A stretch of DNA of 64,000 nt from Microbacterium arborescens (GTDB lineage Bacteria; Actinomycetota; Actinomycetes; Actinomycetales; Microbacteriaceae). The position numbers and the translations under genes were made by a program. Below the pieces are notes generated by a model. It worked only from the letters and a program-made list of their open reading frames with translations. It did not search any database and was not told the DNA's origin. The stretch is from assembly GCF_030369635.1 (NCBI RefSeq), contig NZ_CP128474.1, forward strand, positions 372,001 through 436,000, written 5' to 3'. Shown here one piece after another: positions 1-6,780 of this stretch (position 1 is the first letter of the stretch; every line of letters begins with the position of its first letter).

Positions 1-35
1 AGACGCTCGTCGGGAACGGAGGTGGCCACGGACAT
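1..35 (-). CDS. 5' end of an unidentified gene leaving the window
   Basis: An ATG on the minus strand (complement of 33-35) opens a frame reading MSVATSVPDER before the window edge. A TAGCGT hexamer (complement of 43-48) ends 8 nt before the start codon, the arrangement seen for many leaderless genes in this window, which is the main support. Eleven residues are too few to identify a product. Confidence 0.45.
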   Translation of the reverse strand, partial: MSVATSVPDER

Positions 36-42
36 GCCTTCC

Positions 43-48
43 ACGCTA
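43..48 (-). promoter_or_regulatory. -10 box TAGCGT of the truncated gene at 1-35
   Basis: The hexamer places the transcription start within about 1 nt of the ATG at 35, predicting a leaderless mRNA. Confidence 0.45.
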
Positions 49-71
49 CGGCCCGCCCGGGATCCGTAGCA

Positions 72-87
72 TCCCCCGAGCGGGGGA
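72..87 (-). terminator. G+C-rich hairpin after xth
   Basis: Inverted repeat TCCCCCG/CGGGGGA lies just downstream of the xth stop codon (93). No T-tract follows, so terminator function is inferred from position. Confidence 0.45.
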
Positions 88-92
88 GCCGG

Positions 93-932
93 TCAGAAGA
101 TCATCGGGCGGTCGTCATCGTCGTCGCCGTCGTGGTCGAGGTCGACCACGACAGGCACGTGATCGCTCGGCGCCTCGCCCTTGCGCTGATCGCGGTGGAT
201 CGCCGCACCCGTGACGGCGTCGGCGAAAGCCGGCGAGCCGAGGATGAAGTCGATGCGCAGCCCCTCGTTGCGGGGGAATCGCAGCTGCTTGTAGTCCCAG
301 TAGGTGAATCCGGTGGGAACCAGCGGGCGGACCGTGTCGGCGAGCCCGGCGTCGAGCAGAGCCTGGAACGCTGCGCGCTCGGCCGGAGAAACGTGGGTCG
401 TGACGCCCTCGACGAGGGTCGGGTCGCCGACATCCTCGGGCGTCGGGCAGATGTTGAAGTCGCCGGTGAGGGCCAGGGGCAGACCCGGCGAGGCGGCGAG
501 CGTGTCGCGGGTGTACTGCTCGAGCGCTTGCAGCCAGTGGAGCTTGTAGACGTAGTGCGGGTCGTCGAGCGACCGGCCGTTCGGGACGTACAGGCTCCAG
601 ACGCGGACGCCGCCGACCGTCGCGGCGATGGCCCGCGCCTCCAGCGGCGCGTCGGGGCCTTCGTGGCCCTTCAGGAAGCCCGGCATGCCGGGGAACCCGA
701 TCTGCACGTCGGTCATCGGCTCACGGCTGGCGATCGCGACACCGTTCCACTGGTTCAGGCCGTGGAGCTCGACGTGATAGCCGGCCGCCTCGAACTGCTC
801 CATCGGGAACTGCTCGGGCTTGCACTTGATCTCCTGCATCGCCAGGACGTCGATGTCTTCGTTCACGGCGAAGCCGACGATGCGGTCGACGCGAGCGCGG
901 ATCGAGTTCACGTTCCAGGTGGCAAGACGCAT
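93..932 (-). CDS. xth: Exodeoxyribonuclease III (AP endonuclease family)
   Basis: A 279-residue EEP-superfamily nuclease that would cut at abasic sites and degrade 3' ends of duplex DNA in base excision repair. Visible motifs in order are TWNVNS at the N terminus, the metal ligand Glu34 in MQEIK, YVPNGR at 115-120, TGDFN with the catalytic Asp and Asn at 156-160, and SDH at 256-258. Length matches the family. The C terminus ends in an Asp-rich tail (about 266-275), an unusual decoration. The start is supported by a TAGGCT -10 box whose last T is 7 nt upstream of the ATG, so the mRNA is probably leaderless. It is divergent from the phosphoesterase at 1151 across a repeat-filled gap. Confidence 0.93.
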   Translation of the reverse strand: MRLATWNVNSIRARVDRIVGFAVNEDIDVLAMQEIKCKPEQFPMEQFEAAGYHVELHGLNQWNGVAIASREPMTDVQIGFPGMPGFLKGHEGPDAPLEARAIAATVGGVRVWSLYVPNGRSLDDPHYVYKLHWLQALEQYTRDTLAASPGLPLALTGDFNICPTPEDVGDPTLVEGVTTHVSPAERAAFQALLDAGLADTVRPLVPTGFTYWDYKQLRFPRNEGLRIDFILGSPAFADAVTGAAIHRDQRKGEAPSDHVPVVVDLDHDGDDDDDRPMIF

Positions 933-938
933 GCCTCC

Positions 939-944
939 AGCCTA
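939..944 (-). promoter_or_regulatory. -10 box TAGGCT of xth (leaderless)
   Basis: The last T of the hexamer is 7 nt from the xth ATG (932), so transcription is predicted to begin at the start codon. Confidence 0.6.
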
Positions 945-973
945 TTCGGCACCCCGGACCTCACTCGCCCGGT

Positions 974-1008
974 GCCCTGTGCCCTGTCCCCTGTGCCCTG
1001 TGCCCTGT
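974..1008. repeat. Five tandem 7-bp units (GCCCTGT)
   Basis: Units at 974, 981, 988 (variant CCCCTGT), 995 and 1002 follow each other without gaps in the xth/phosphoesterase spacer. Such a short-unit array is prone to length change. Confidence 0.9.
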
Positions 1009-1013
1009 GCCGC

Positions 1014-1086
1014 GATGCAAGGGATCGTGCCGACACCCCGGCGGGGAGGCTCTCGCCGCGGCGCGTCCCGCACGATCCCTTGCATC
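1014..1086. repeat. Long palindrome, copy 1 of a dispersed family
   Basis: Left arm GATGCAAGGGATCGTGC (1014-1030) is perfectly matched by the right arm at 1070-1086. The left half continues into CCGACACCCCGGCGG. Nearly the same text makes up a palindrome at 17821-17897, so the two look like copies of one dispersed repeat. Confidence 0.85.
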
Positions 1087-1134
1087 CCGGCATCCCGGCA
1101 TCCCGGCATCCGGCATCCGGCATCCGGCATCCGG
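1083..1134. repeat. Tandem CATCCCGG (x3) then CATCCGG (x4)
   Basis: Three 8-bp units from 1083 to 1106 are followed by four 7-bp units from 1107 to 1134, differing by one C. The array ends directly before the -10 box of the phosphoesterase gene, so copy-number change would alter its upstream promoter context. Confidence 0.9.
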
Positions 1135-1138
1135 GGGA

Positions 1139-1144
1139 TACCGT
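1139..1144 (+). promoter_or_regulatory. -10 box TACCGT of the phosphoesterase gene (leaderless)
   Basis: The last T is 7 nt before the ATG at 1151. The hexamer directly abuts the CATCCGG array. Confidence 0.55.
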
Positions 1145-1150
1145 CGGGGC

Positions 1151-1645
1151 ATGGCTACACGACTGCTGCTCATCGCCGACACGCACGTCCCCGGACGGGC
1201 GCGGATGCTGCCGGATGCGGTGCTCGCGGCGGCCGACGCAGCCGACCTGATCGTGCACGCGGGCGATTGGGTCGCGGCATCCGTGCTCGACGAGCTCGAA
1301 CGGCACGGCGAGGTGCTCGGCGTGTGGGGCAACAACGACGGCGCCGACCTGCGTTCCCGGCTGCCCGAGGTGGCTCGGCGCACGATCGAAGGGGTGCGGT
1401 TCGCGGTCGTGCACGAGACCGGCGCCGCCACGGGTCGCGAGCGACGGATGGATGCCGCCTACCCCGATGACGACGTGCTCGTCTTCGGTCACAGCCACAT
1501 CCCGTGGGACACGACGACCCCGCGCGGACTCCGGCTGCTCAACCCGGGCTCACCGACCGACCGGCGCCGCCAGCCGCACAAGACCTTGATCACGCTCACG
1601 GTCGACGCGGGCGAGCTGCGCGACGTCGACCTCGTCGTGGTCTGA
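1151..1645 (+). CDS. YfcE/MJ0936-type metallophosphoesterase
   Basis: A 164-residue calcineurin-like phosphoesterase. Metal-binding signatures appear in order: D10-T-H12, GD at 38-39 in HAGDW, GNND, a His in VVHE, and GHSH near the C terminus. These form the usual two-metal site of YfcE-type phosphodiesterases; the natural substrate is unknown. I chose the ATG at 1151 because a TACCGT hexamer lies at leaderless spacing and homologous family members begin directly with the first beta strand (RLLLIADTH). Longer in-frame starts run through repeat DNA. pyrE follows 40 bp downstream with its own -10 box. Confidence 0.85.
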   Translation: MATRLLLIADTHVPGRARMLPDAVLAAADAADLIVHAGDWVAASVLDELERHGEVLGVWGNNDGADLRSRLPEVARRTIEGVRFAVVHETGAATGRERRMDAAYPDDDVLVFGHSHIPWDTTTPRGLRLLNPGSPTDRRRQPHKTLITLTVDAGELRDVDLVVV

Positions 1646-1672
1646 GCTGCGGGGGTGAGGCCGCTCCGCTCG

Positions 1673-1678
1673 TAGAAT
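1673..1678 (+). promoter_or_regulatory. -10 box TAGAAT of pyrE
   Basis: The last T is 8 nt before the pyrE ATG, giving a transcript with 0-1 nt leader. Confidence 0.6.
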
Positions 1679-1685
1679 CGGGGGC

Positions 1686-2264
1686 ATGACCGTCGCAGGC
1701 ACGCCCGAGCTCGAAGCCGACCGCCAGGACCTCATCCGGCTGATCAAGGACGAGGCGGTGTTCCACGGCGACTTCACCCTCTCGAGCGGCAAGAAGGCGA
1801 CGTACTACGTCGACATGCGCCGGTTGACGCTCGACCACCGTGCTGCGCCTGCGATCGGCCGCATCATGCTCGACCTCATCTCCGACATCGACGGCGTCGT
1901 CGCCGTCGGCGGGCTCACGCTCGGCGCTGATCCGATCGCGAACGCCGTGATGCACGAGTCGGTTCGCGCGGGGAATCCCCTCGATGCGTTCGTCGTGCGC
2001 AAGGAGCCGAAGGACCACGGTCGCGGCCGCCAGATCGAGGGGGCGGATGTCGCGGGCAAGCGCGTCGTCGTCGTCGAAGACACCTCGACCACCGGACAGT
2101 CCGCGCTCAAGGCCGTCGAGGCCCTGCGGCGCGAGGGCGCCGAGCCCGTCGCGGTGGCCGTCATCGTCGACCGCAAGACCGGCGCGCAGGCTGCGGTCGA
2201 GGCAGCAGGCCTGCAGTGGCTCGCCGCGATCGACCTCGACGACCTGGGTCTCGCGCCGCAGTAG
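1686..2264 (+). CDS. pyrE: Orotate phosphoribosyltransferase
   Basis: A 192-residue type I phosphoribosyltransferase that converts orotate and PRPP to orotidine 5'-phosphate in de novo pyrimidine synthesis. The PRPP-binding signature VVVVEDTSTTG occupies about 127-137. An upstream FTLSSGKKATYYVDMR segment (about 30-45) is the orotate/PRPP loop typical of PyrE, and VRKEPKDHGRG (about 104-114) is the catalytic flexible loop. Cytoplasmic. It stands alone; no other pyr gene is in the window. The start is fixed by the TAGAAT -10 box immediately upstream, predicting leaderless expression and therefore no leader-based attenuator. Confidence 0.95.
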   Translation: MTVAGTPELEADRQDLIRLIKDEAVFHGDFTLSSGKKATYYVDMRRLTLDHRAAPAIGRIMLDLISDIDGVVAVGGLTLGADPIANAVMHESVRAGNPLDAFVVRKEPKDHGRGRQIEGADVAGKRVVVVEDTSTTGQSALKAVEALRREGAEPVAVAVIVDRKTGAQAAVEAAGLQWLAAIDLDDLGLAPQ

Positions 2265-2306
2265 CCGGCTCCGCCGCGCTTCGCGCGACGCTTCGCGTGC
2301 TCCGCA

Positions 2307-2445
2307 GTGCTCGTGTTGGCAGCATCCGCCCCTTTGCGTGCTCGTGTTGGCAGCATCCGCCCCTTCCGACCGGGTGATGGGGCGTGCGCTGCCAAGCGAA
2401 CCAGCGTGCCGCCCGGGCGACGGGGCGGGAGCTGCCAAGCGAACC
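2307..2445. repeat. Nested L-L-R-R inverted repeat array
   Basis: A 28-bp sequence containing TTGGCAGCATCCGCCCC occurs twice in direct order (2307-2334 and 2338-2365). It is followed by two copies of GCTGCCAAGCGAACC (2388-2402 and 2431-2445), whose GCTGCCAA is the reverse complement of TTGGCAGC. Both right-hand copies are preceded by GGGGCG, extending the complementarity. The array fills most of the pyrE/OYE gap, which otherwise holds no gene; the -10 box of the OYE gene was not recognised. Confidence 0.85.
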
Positions 2446-2504
2446 GGTGCGCGAACCAGCGCGCTGAGGAATAGCGCGCGGGGTCGGGGCGGTTGCGGTC
2501 AGGT

Positions 2505-3596
2505 ATGAGCCTGTACGAGCCCGCCGTCTTCGGTGCCCTGAACCTCTCGAACCGCGTCGTGATGGCGCCGCTGACCCGCACCCGCGCGGGCGAGGACGGC
2601 GTCCCCACCGACGTCATGGTCGAGTACTACCGCCAGCGTGCGGGGCAGGGCCTCATCATCACGGAGGGCACCTGGCCCGTCGTCGAAGGCAAGTCGTACC
2701 CCGGCCAGCCTGGCATTCAGACCGACGAGCAGATCGCGGGCTGGCGGCGCATCGCCGAGGCCGTGCATGAGGCCGGCGGGACGATCGTCATGCAGCTGAT
2801 GCACGGCGGCCGCGTGTCGCACCCCGACATCACCGGCGCCGACCGGGTGGTGGGCCCGAGCGCACTGGCGGCCCCCGGGCAGACCCGCACGCCGAAGGGC
2901 AAGGCCGACATGCCGATCGCGCACGCTCTGACCGAGGCGGAGATCCCCGAGGTCGTCGAGCAGTTCGCGCAGGCGGCGCGCAATGCCCGCGCGGCCGGGC
3001 TCGACGGTGTCGAGGTGCACGGCGCGAACGGATACCTCGTGCACGAGTTCCTCTCGCCCGTCTCGAACGTGCGCGAAGACCGCTACGGCGGGTCGCCCGA
3101 GAACCGTGCGCGCTTCGCGATCGAGGTCACGCGGGCCGTGGCCGCCGCCGCGGGAGCGGACCGCACCGGCATCCGGCTGTCGCCGCAGCACAACATCCAG
3201 GGCGTGCTCGAGCACGACGACGCCGATGCCCACGCGACCTACGCCGCTGTCGCCGAGGGGCTCGCCCCGCTCGGACTCGCGTTCGTCGATGTGCTGAGCG
3301 CCGACCCGATGGGCGAGCTCGTGCAGCACCTCCGCCGCACGGCCGGAGCCCCCTTCATCCTCAACTCCGGCTTCGGGTCGCCGACGACCCGCGAAGAGGC
3401 CGAGACGCTCGTGACGGCCGACTGGGCGGATGCCGTCGCCGTCGGCCGCCCCGTCATCGCCAACCCCGACCTCGCGGCACGGTGGGAGCAGCGGGCCGAC
3501 CTCAACGAGGCGCGTCCCGAGCTGTTCTACGGGTCGACCGCTGAGGGCTACATCGACTACCCGTTCCTCGACGAGGTGCGCGCCGGCGCGGTCTGA
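2505..3596 (+). CDS. Old Yellow Enzyme family ene-reductase
   Basis: A 363-residue FMN-dependent TIM-barrel enzyme of the OYE/NemA group, which reduces activated C=C bonds or nitro compounds with NAD(P)H. Family signs are MAPLTRTRA near the N terminus, the HGGRVSHP segment, and the HGANGYLVHEFLSPVSN run followed by NxRxDxYGGSPENRARF, which carries FMN and substrate contacts. The expected second active-site His is replaced by Asn in SPQHNIQG or lies elsewhere; I could not resolve it. The in-frame TTG at 2493 is possible, but ATG 2505 gives the normal N terminus. It is a single gene between two repeat-rich gaps. Confidence 0.9.
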   Translation: MSLYEPAVFGALNLSNRVVMAPLTRTRAGEDGVPTDVMVEYYRQRAGQGLIITEGTWPVVEGKSYPGQPGIQTDEQIAGWRRIAEAVHEAGGTIVMQLMHGGRVSHPDITGADRVVGPSALAAPGQTRTPKGKADMPIAHALTEAEIPEVVEQFAQAARNARAAGLDGVEVHGANGYLVHEFLSPVSNVREDRYGGSPENRARFAIEVTRAVAAAAGADRTGIRLSPQHNIQGVLEHDDADAHATYAAVAEGLAPLGLAFVDVLSADPMGELVQHLRRTAGAPFILNSGFGSPTTREEAETLVTADWADAVAVGRPVIANPDLAARWEQRADLNEARPELFYGSTAEGYIDYPFLDEVRAGAV

Positions 3597-3620
3597 GCGG
3601 CCGCAGGCTCGTCCTGCCCG

Positions 3621-3699
3621 TCCCGTGCGCAGGCTCAGCAGCGAGGCCTGCGGGCCCGGGAGTTTCCGGATGCCGCTGAGCCTGTGCGCGGAACGGGAA
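3621..3699. terminator. Imperfect palindrome after the OYE gene
   Basis: TGCGCAGGCTCAGC (about 3626-3639) pairs with GCTGAGCCTGTGCGC (about 3675-3689), with two mismatches. Weaker pairing extends outward through TCCCG and CGGGA. It may terminate transcription from the OYE side. Confidence 0.5.
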
Positions 3700-3861
3700 G
3701 GCCGGGCCTCGGGTCAGATGTGGGTGCCGATGTCGGTGCGGCGCGCGGCCGGCCGGCGGCCGGGCTCCACGCCGCACGGGCGGTCGTCTCTGTTCCGTCC
3801 ACAGGATGAAGGGGACGTCGCGCGCTCCGAGACCGCATCCGATGGCTGTGAGCCTGTTGGC

Positions 3862-3895
3862 GGCACGCCTATCGGCACGGCACGCCTATCGGCAC
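3862..3895. repeat. 17-bp tandem duplication (GGCACGCCTATCGGCAC x2)
   Basis: Two exact 17-bp copies are followed by a partial third (GCC). No function is visible. Confidence 0.9.
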
Positions 3896-3978
3896 GCCGA
3901 GCCCGACGCGGGTTGCGGCCCGATGGCAGACGAGAGCGGGTACCCGCGACCGCGGTCCTCGACCGAACCGCCCCGGGC

Positions 3979-4164
3979 TCAGCCCCGGAAGACGGGCAGC
4001 TGCGAGGCGAGGCCCAGCAGCAGGCCGAAGAACGTCAGCAGGATGATGCCGCGCCGGGTCGACCCGCGGTTGGTGCCGTCGGTGCCGATCCGCTGGTTGC
4101 GCACGAAGATGACGAGCGCGATGAGCAGCACCGCGAGGCCGGTGAGCGCCAGGACGATCGACAT
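3979..4164 (-). CDS. 61-residue two-span membrane protein
   Basis: MSIVLALTGLAVLLIALVIF forms an N-terminal membrane segment (about 3-21). A polar loop with NQRIGTDGTNRGSTRR follows, then a second segment (about 40-56). No family is recognised. Its ATG overlaps the TGA of the 37-residue peptide gene upstream by one base (TGATG), so translation is probably coupled. The two peptides and the HAD phosphatase upstream form one operon. The conserved coupling arrangement makes it more likely that both small frames are real. Confidence 0.65.
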   Translation of the reverse strand: MSIVLALTGLAVLLIALVIFVRNQRIGTDGTNRGSTRRGIILLTFFGLLLGLASQLPVFRG

Positions 4165-4277
4165 CAGTCGTCGTCCCCGCCGCGTCTCCGCACGAGCTGC
4201 ACGATGACGACCACGAGGGTGGTCGTCAGCATGAGTGCGACGCTGATCAGCAGCAGGTTCTGCTCGAACTCGTTCAC
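4164..4277 (-). CDS. 37-residue single-span membrane peptide
   Basis: A GTG start at 4277 overlaps the HAD stop codon (GTGA) and opens a 37-residue frame. It has a short polar head (NEFEQN), one hydrophobic span (about 8-28) and a basic-then-acidic tail (VRRRGGDDD). The tail fits an N-out/C-in anchor by the positive-inside rule. It ends in a TGATG overlap with the next small gene. The function is unknown. It could be a subunit that tethers a partner to the membrane, but that is speculation. Confidence 0.6.
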   Translation of the reverse strand: MNEFEQNLLLISVALMLTTTLVVVIVQLVRRRGGDDD

Positions 4278-5083
4278 AGGATGCCCGGGTCCTCGGTCTC
4301 GTACGGCTCCGCGTCGAGCAGGTCGGCGACGGAGTCGAGGATCTCGTCGGGACGGAACGGGTAGCGCTCGATCTCGGCGTCGTCCGAGATCCCGGTGCGC
4401 ACGAGCACGGTGTGCAAGCCCGCCTCGATGCCCGCGACGACGTCGGTGTCCATGCGGTCGCCGATCATGCCGGTGTTCTCGGAGTGCGCTCCGATGCGGT
4501 TCATCGCCGAGCGGAACATCATCGGATTCGGCTTGCCGACGACGTACGGGCTCTTGCCCGTCGCATGCGAGATGAGGGCCGCGAACGATCCGGTCGCCGG
4601 GACGACGCCCTCGGGCGTCGGGCCCGTGGCATCCGGGTTGGTGATGATGAACCGCGCTCCGGCGTTGATGAACCGGATCGCCTTCGTGATGGCGTCGAAC
4701 GAGTAGTTGCGGGTCTCGCCCACGACGACGTAGTCGGGGTCGGTCTCGGTCATGATGTATCCGGCCTCGTGCAGGGCGGTGGTGAGCCCCGCCTCGCCGA
4801 TCACGAACGCCGAGCCGCCCGGATGCTGCGAGCGCAGGAAGTCGGCCGTCGCGAGCGCCGACGTCCAGATGCGGTCTTCCGGAACCTCGAGCCCCGACCG
4901 CGCGAGACGCGCGCTGAGGTCGCGGGGGGTGAAGAAGGGGTTGTTGGTCAGCACGAGGAACGGCGTGCCCGTCTCGCGCCACTGCGCGAGCAGCTCCGCC
5001 GCCCCCGGGATGGGGTGGTTCTCGTGGACGAGAACGCCGTCCATGTCCGTGAGCCAGCACTCGATATCGGCGCGTGTCCGCAT
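4274..5083 (-). CDS. HAD-IIA (NagD-like) phosphatase
   Basis: A 269-residue HAD hydrolase of subfamily IIA, which includes NagD and p-nitrophenyl phosphatase-like sugar/nucleotide phosphatases. Motif I is D13-M-D15-G; motif II is the LTNNP region; a Lys in the VVGKPNPMMF stretch is motif III; and GDRMDTDVVAGIEAG is motif IV. A large cap between motifs II and III defines class IIA. A TAGCCT -10 box gives a leaderless start at 5083. The gene is first in a coupled operon with two tiny membrane proteins, which is unusual for NagD homologues and may mean the enzyme works at the membrane. The substrate is unknown. Confidence 0.85.
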   Translation of the reverse strand: MRTRADIECWLTDMDGVLVHENHPIPGAAELLAQWRETGTPFLVLTNNPFFTPRDLSARLARSGLEVPEDRIWTSALATADFLRSQHPGGSAFVIGEAGLTTALHEAGYIMTETDPDYVVVGETRNYSFDAITKAIRFINAGARFIITNPDATGPTPEGVVPATGSFAALISHATGKSPYVVGKPNPMMFRSAMNRIGAHSENTGMIGDRMDTDVVAGIEAGLHTVLVRTGISDDAEIERYPFRPDEILDSVADLLDAEPYETEDPGIL

Positions 5084-5089
5084 GGTCCC

Positions 5090-5119
5090 AGCCTAGCCGT
5101 GGCGATCCGGCCGTAGTCT
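5090..5119. promoter_or_regulatory. Divergent leaderless promoters (HAD and SDR)
   Basis: TAGGCT on the minus strand (5090-5095) serves the HAD gene at 5083. TAGTCT on the plus strand (5114-5119) serves the SDR gene at 5126. Each last T is exactly 7 nt from its start codon, so the two genes share a 42-bp control region. Confidence 0.6.
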
Positions 5120-5125
5120 TCACTC

Positions 5126-6088
5126 GTGGCCCACGACGACTGGAATCCCCGCAAGCTGCCCGACCTGTCGGGCAAGCGGTACCTCGTCACGGGTTCCAAC
5201 GCGGGACTCGGCTATTTCGCGACGCTTCAGCTCGCCTCCGCCGGGGCCCACGTCATCATGACCGGGCGCAGCCCGCAGCGCCTCGCGACCGCGCGCGCCT
5301 CCGTCGGCCGGGCGCTTCCCGAAGGGGTGGGCTCGGTCGAGACGCTGCTGCTCGACACGAGCAACCTGGGTTCGGTCCGGGCGGCGGCGGCGACCGCGCG
5401 CGGGCGCAAACCCCTGCACGGCCTGCTCCTGAACGCCGGGGTCGTGCACCCGCCGCGTCAGCGCCGCACGACGCCCGACGGTCATGAGCTGGTCTTCGCC
5501 ACCAACGTGCTCGGTCACTACGCGCTCGCCGGTGAGCTGCTCATCGCCCTGGCCGCCGGCCGCGGTCGCATGGTCTGGGTGGGGTCGGTGTCGACCTCGA
5601 TCTGGAAGTACGACCCGACCGACATCGAGCTCGAGAGCGACTACTCGCCCTGGCGCGCATACGTGCAGTCGAAGGTCGCGACGACCTCGCTCGGCCTCGA
5701 GGCCGATGAGCGCCTGCGGGCGGCGAGCGTGCCCGTGCAGAGCCTGGTCGCCCACCCCGGCTACTCCACGAGCGGACGCACCCGCGGCATCGTGGGCATC
5801 AACGAGCCCACGCGCATGACGCGCTTCACCGACAACCTGCAGGTCGCCGTCACGCAGTCGAAGGAACGGGGTGCCTGGCCGCTCGTGCGGGCTCTGGTCG
5901 ATCCGGATGCCGCCGGCGGCGAGTTCTACGGCCCGGCGGGCGTGCTGCGCGGCGAGCCGCGTGTCGCGACGCCCGCGGCCATCACGCGCGACCCGGAGAT
6001 CGCCGCGCGGCTGTGGTCGTACTGCGAGCACACCACCCGGACGCCCTGGCCGTACCTCAAGGCGAGCCGCACCCGCGCGAAGAACTGA
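5126..6088 (+). CDS. Short-chain dehydrogenase/reductase (WWOX/retinol dehydrogenase-like)
   Basis: A 320-residue SDR with an N-terminal Rossmann fold. TGSNAGLG at about 23-30 is the cofactor glycine motif, NAG (about 106) follows, a Ser in VGSVST is the first catalytic residue, and Y-V-Q-S-K supplies Tyr and Lys. The length and the LNAGVVHPPRQRRTTPDGHE style resemble the extended 'retinol dehydrogenase-like' branch, whose bacterial substrates are mostly unknown. The GTG start at 5126 is supported by a TAGTCT box 7 nt upstream. It converges on the MntR gene. Confidence 0.85.
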   Translation: MAHDDWNPRKLPDLSGKRYLVTGSNAGLGYFATLQLASAGAHVIMTGRSPQRLATARASVGRALPEGVGSVETLLLDTSNLGSVRAAAATARGRKPLHGLLLNAGVVHPPRQRRTTPDGHELVFATNVLGHYALAGELLIALAAGRGRMVWVGSVSTSIWKYDPTDIELESDYSPWRAYVQSKVATTSLGLEADERLRAASVPVQSLVAHPGYSTSGRTRGIVGINEPTRMTRFTDNLQVAVTQSKERGAWPLVRALVDPDAAGGEFYGPAGVLRGEPRVATPAAITRDPEIAARLWSYCEHTTRTPWPYLKASRTRAKN

Positions 6089-6103
6089 TCGCGCCGGCCG
6101 GTC

Positions 6104-6742
6104 TCAGGCGGTGACCCAGATGGCCGCGGCGGCGCCGGGCGGCAGCATGACGGAGCCGCCGCCGTCGAGCTGCACGCTGTCGCGCCCGCTGACGATCAGG
6201 GTGTGGCCGACGTCGATGCCGCGTTCCTCGAGCGCTCGCAGGAGCCCCGGGTCGCGGTCGCTCACGCGGAGGATGCGGCCCTCGTGGCCGATCGTGGCCT
6301 CGGCGAGCAGCACGAAGGGTTCGCGATGCACCTCGCCGTCGGCGTCGGGAATCGCGTCGCCGTGGGGGTCGAATCGCGGATCACCCAGCCGTTCGGCGAT
6401 GCCCGCGAGCAGCCGGTCGCTGATGGTGTGCTCGAGCACCTCGGCCTCGTCATGCACTTCGTCCCAGGCGTACCCGAACTCGCGGACGAGCCACGTCTCG
6501 ATGAGTCGGTGGCGGCGGATGATGGATGCCGCGCGCCGGCGGCCCGTCTCGGTCAGCGCCACCGGGCCGTACGGGCGATGCGACACGAGGTCCTGCGCGG
6601 CGAGCTTGCGCACCATCTCGGTGACGGTCGACGGGGCGAGCCCGAGCATCGCCGCGAGCTGCGACGGGGTGATGGGCGACGGCTGCCATTCGGTGTGGTG
6701 GTAGATCGTCTTCAGATAGTCGTCGACGGCGGGGGAGGGCAC
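6104..6742 (-). CDS. mntR: MntR/DtxR-type metal-dependent repressor
   Basis: A 212-residue three-domain regulator. It has a winged helix at about 1-65 (QLAAMLGLAPSTVTEMVRKL is the reading helix-turn-helix), a dimer/metal domain at about 66-140, and a C-terminal SH3-like FeoA domain (about 145-212). Residues that set metal choice are readable: Asp8 replaces DtxR Met10, and Glu101 replaces DtxR Cys102 in VHDEAEVLEH. Both match the Mn(II) sensor MntR rather than the Fe(II) sensor DtxR/IdeR. Glu104, His105 and His78 are the other ligands. I chose the GTG at 6742; the long upstream extension is low-complexity shadow. No Mn transporter gene is nearby. Confidence 0.85.
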   Translation of the reverse strand: MPSPAVDDYLKTIYHHTEWQPSPITPSQLAAMLGLAPSTVTEMVRKLAAQDLVSHRPYGPVALTETGRRRAASIIRRHRLIETWLVREFGYAWDEVHDEAEVLEHTISDRLLAGIAERLGDPRFDPHGDAIPDADGEVHREPFVLLAEATIGHEGRILRVSDRDPGLLRALEERGIDVGHTLIVSGRDSVQLDGGGSVMLPPGAAAAIWVTA

Positions 6743-6747
6743 ACTCC

Positions 6748-6774
6748 AGGTTATCCGCGGCGGCGGGATAGCCT
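6748..6774. promoter_or_regulatory. Divergent leaderless promoters (mntR and trmH-like gene)
   Basis: TAACCT (complement of 6748-6753) precedes mntR. TAGCCT (6769-6774) precedes the methyltransferase GTG at 6781 by exactly 7 nt. Only 38 bp separate the genes, so a regulator bound here could affect both. Confidence 0.55.
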
Positions 6775-6780
6775 GTCTCG

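Larger units (their letters stand above)
3597..3978. other. 382-bp gap with palindrome and tandem repeat, no gene seen
   Basis: The gap lies between convergent genes. It carries an imperfect palindrome (3621-3699) and a 17-bp tandem duplication (3862-3895). Overlapping frames here are Arg/Pro/Ser-rich and show no domain or start signal, so I call none. Confidence 0.7.

Noticed and set aside
3597..3978. Open frames in the 382-bp gap, such as one from 3806.
   Set aside because: They are low-complexity, cross into the small membrane genes on the other strand, and lack start signals.
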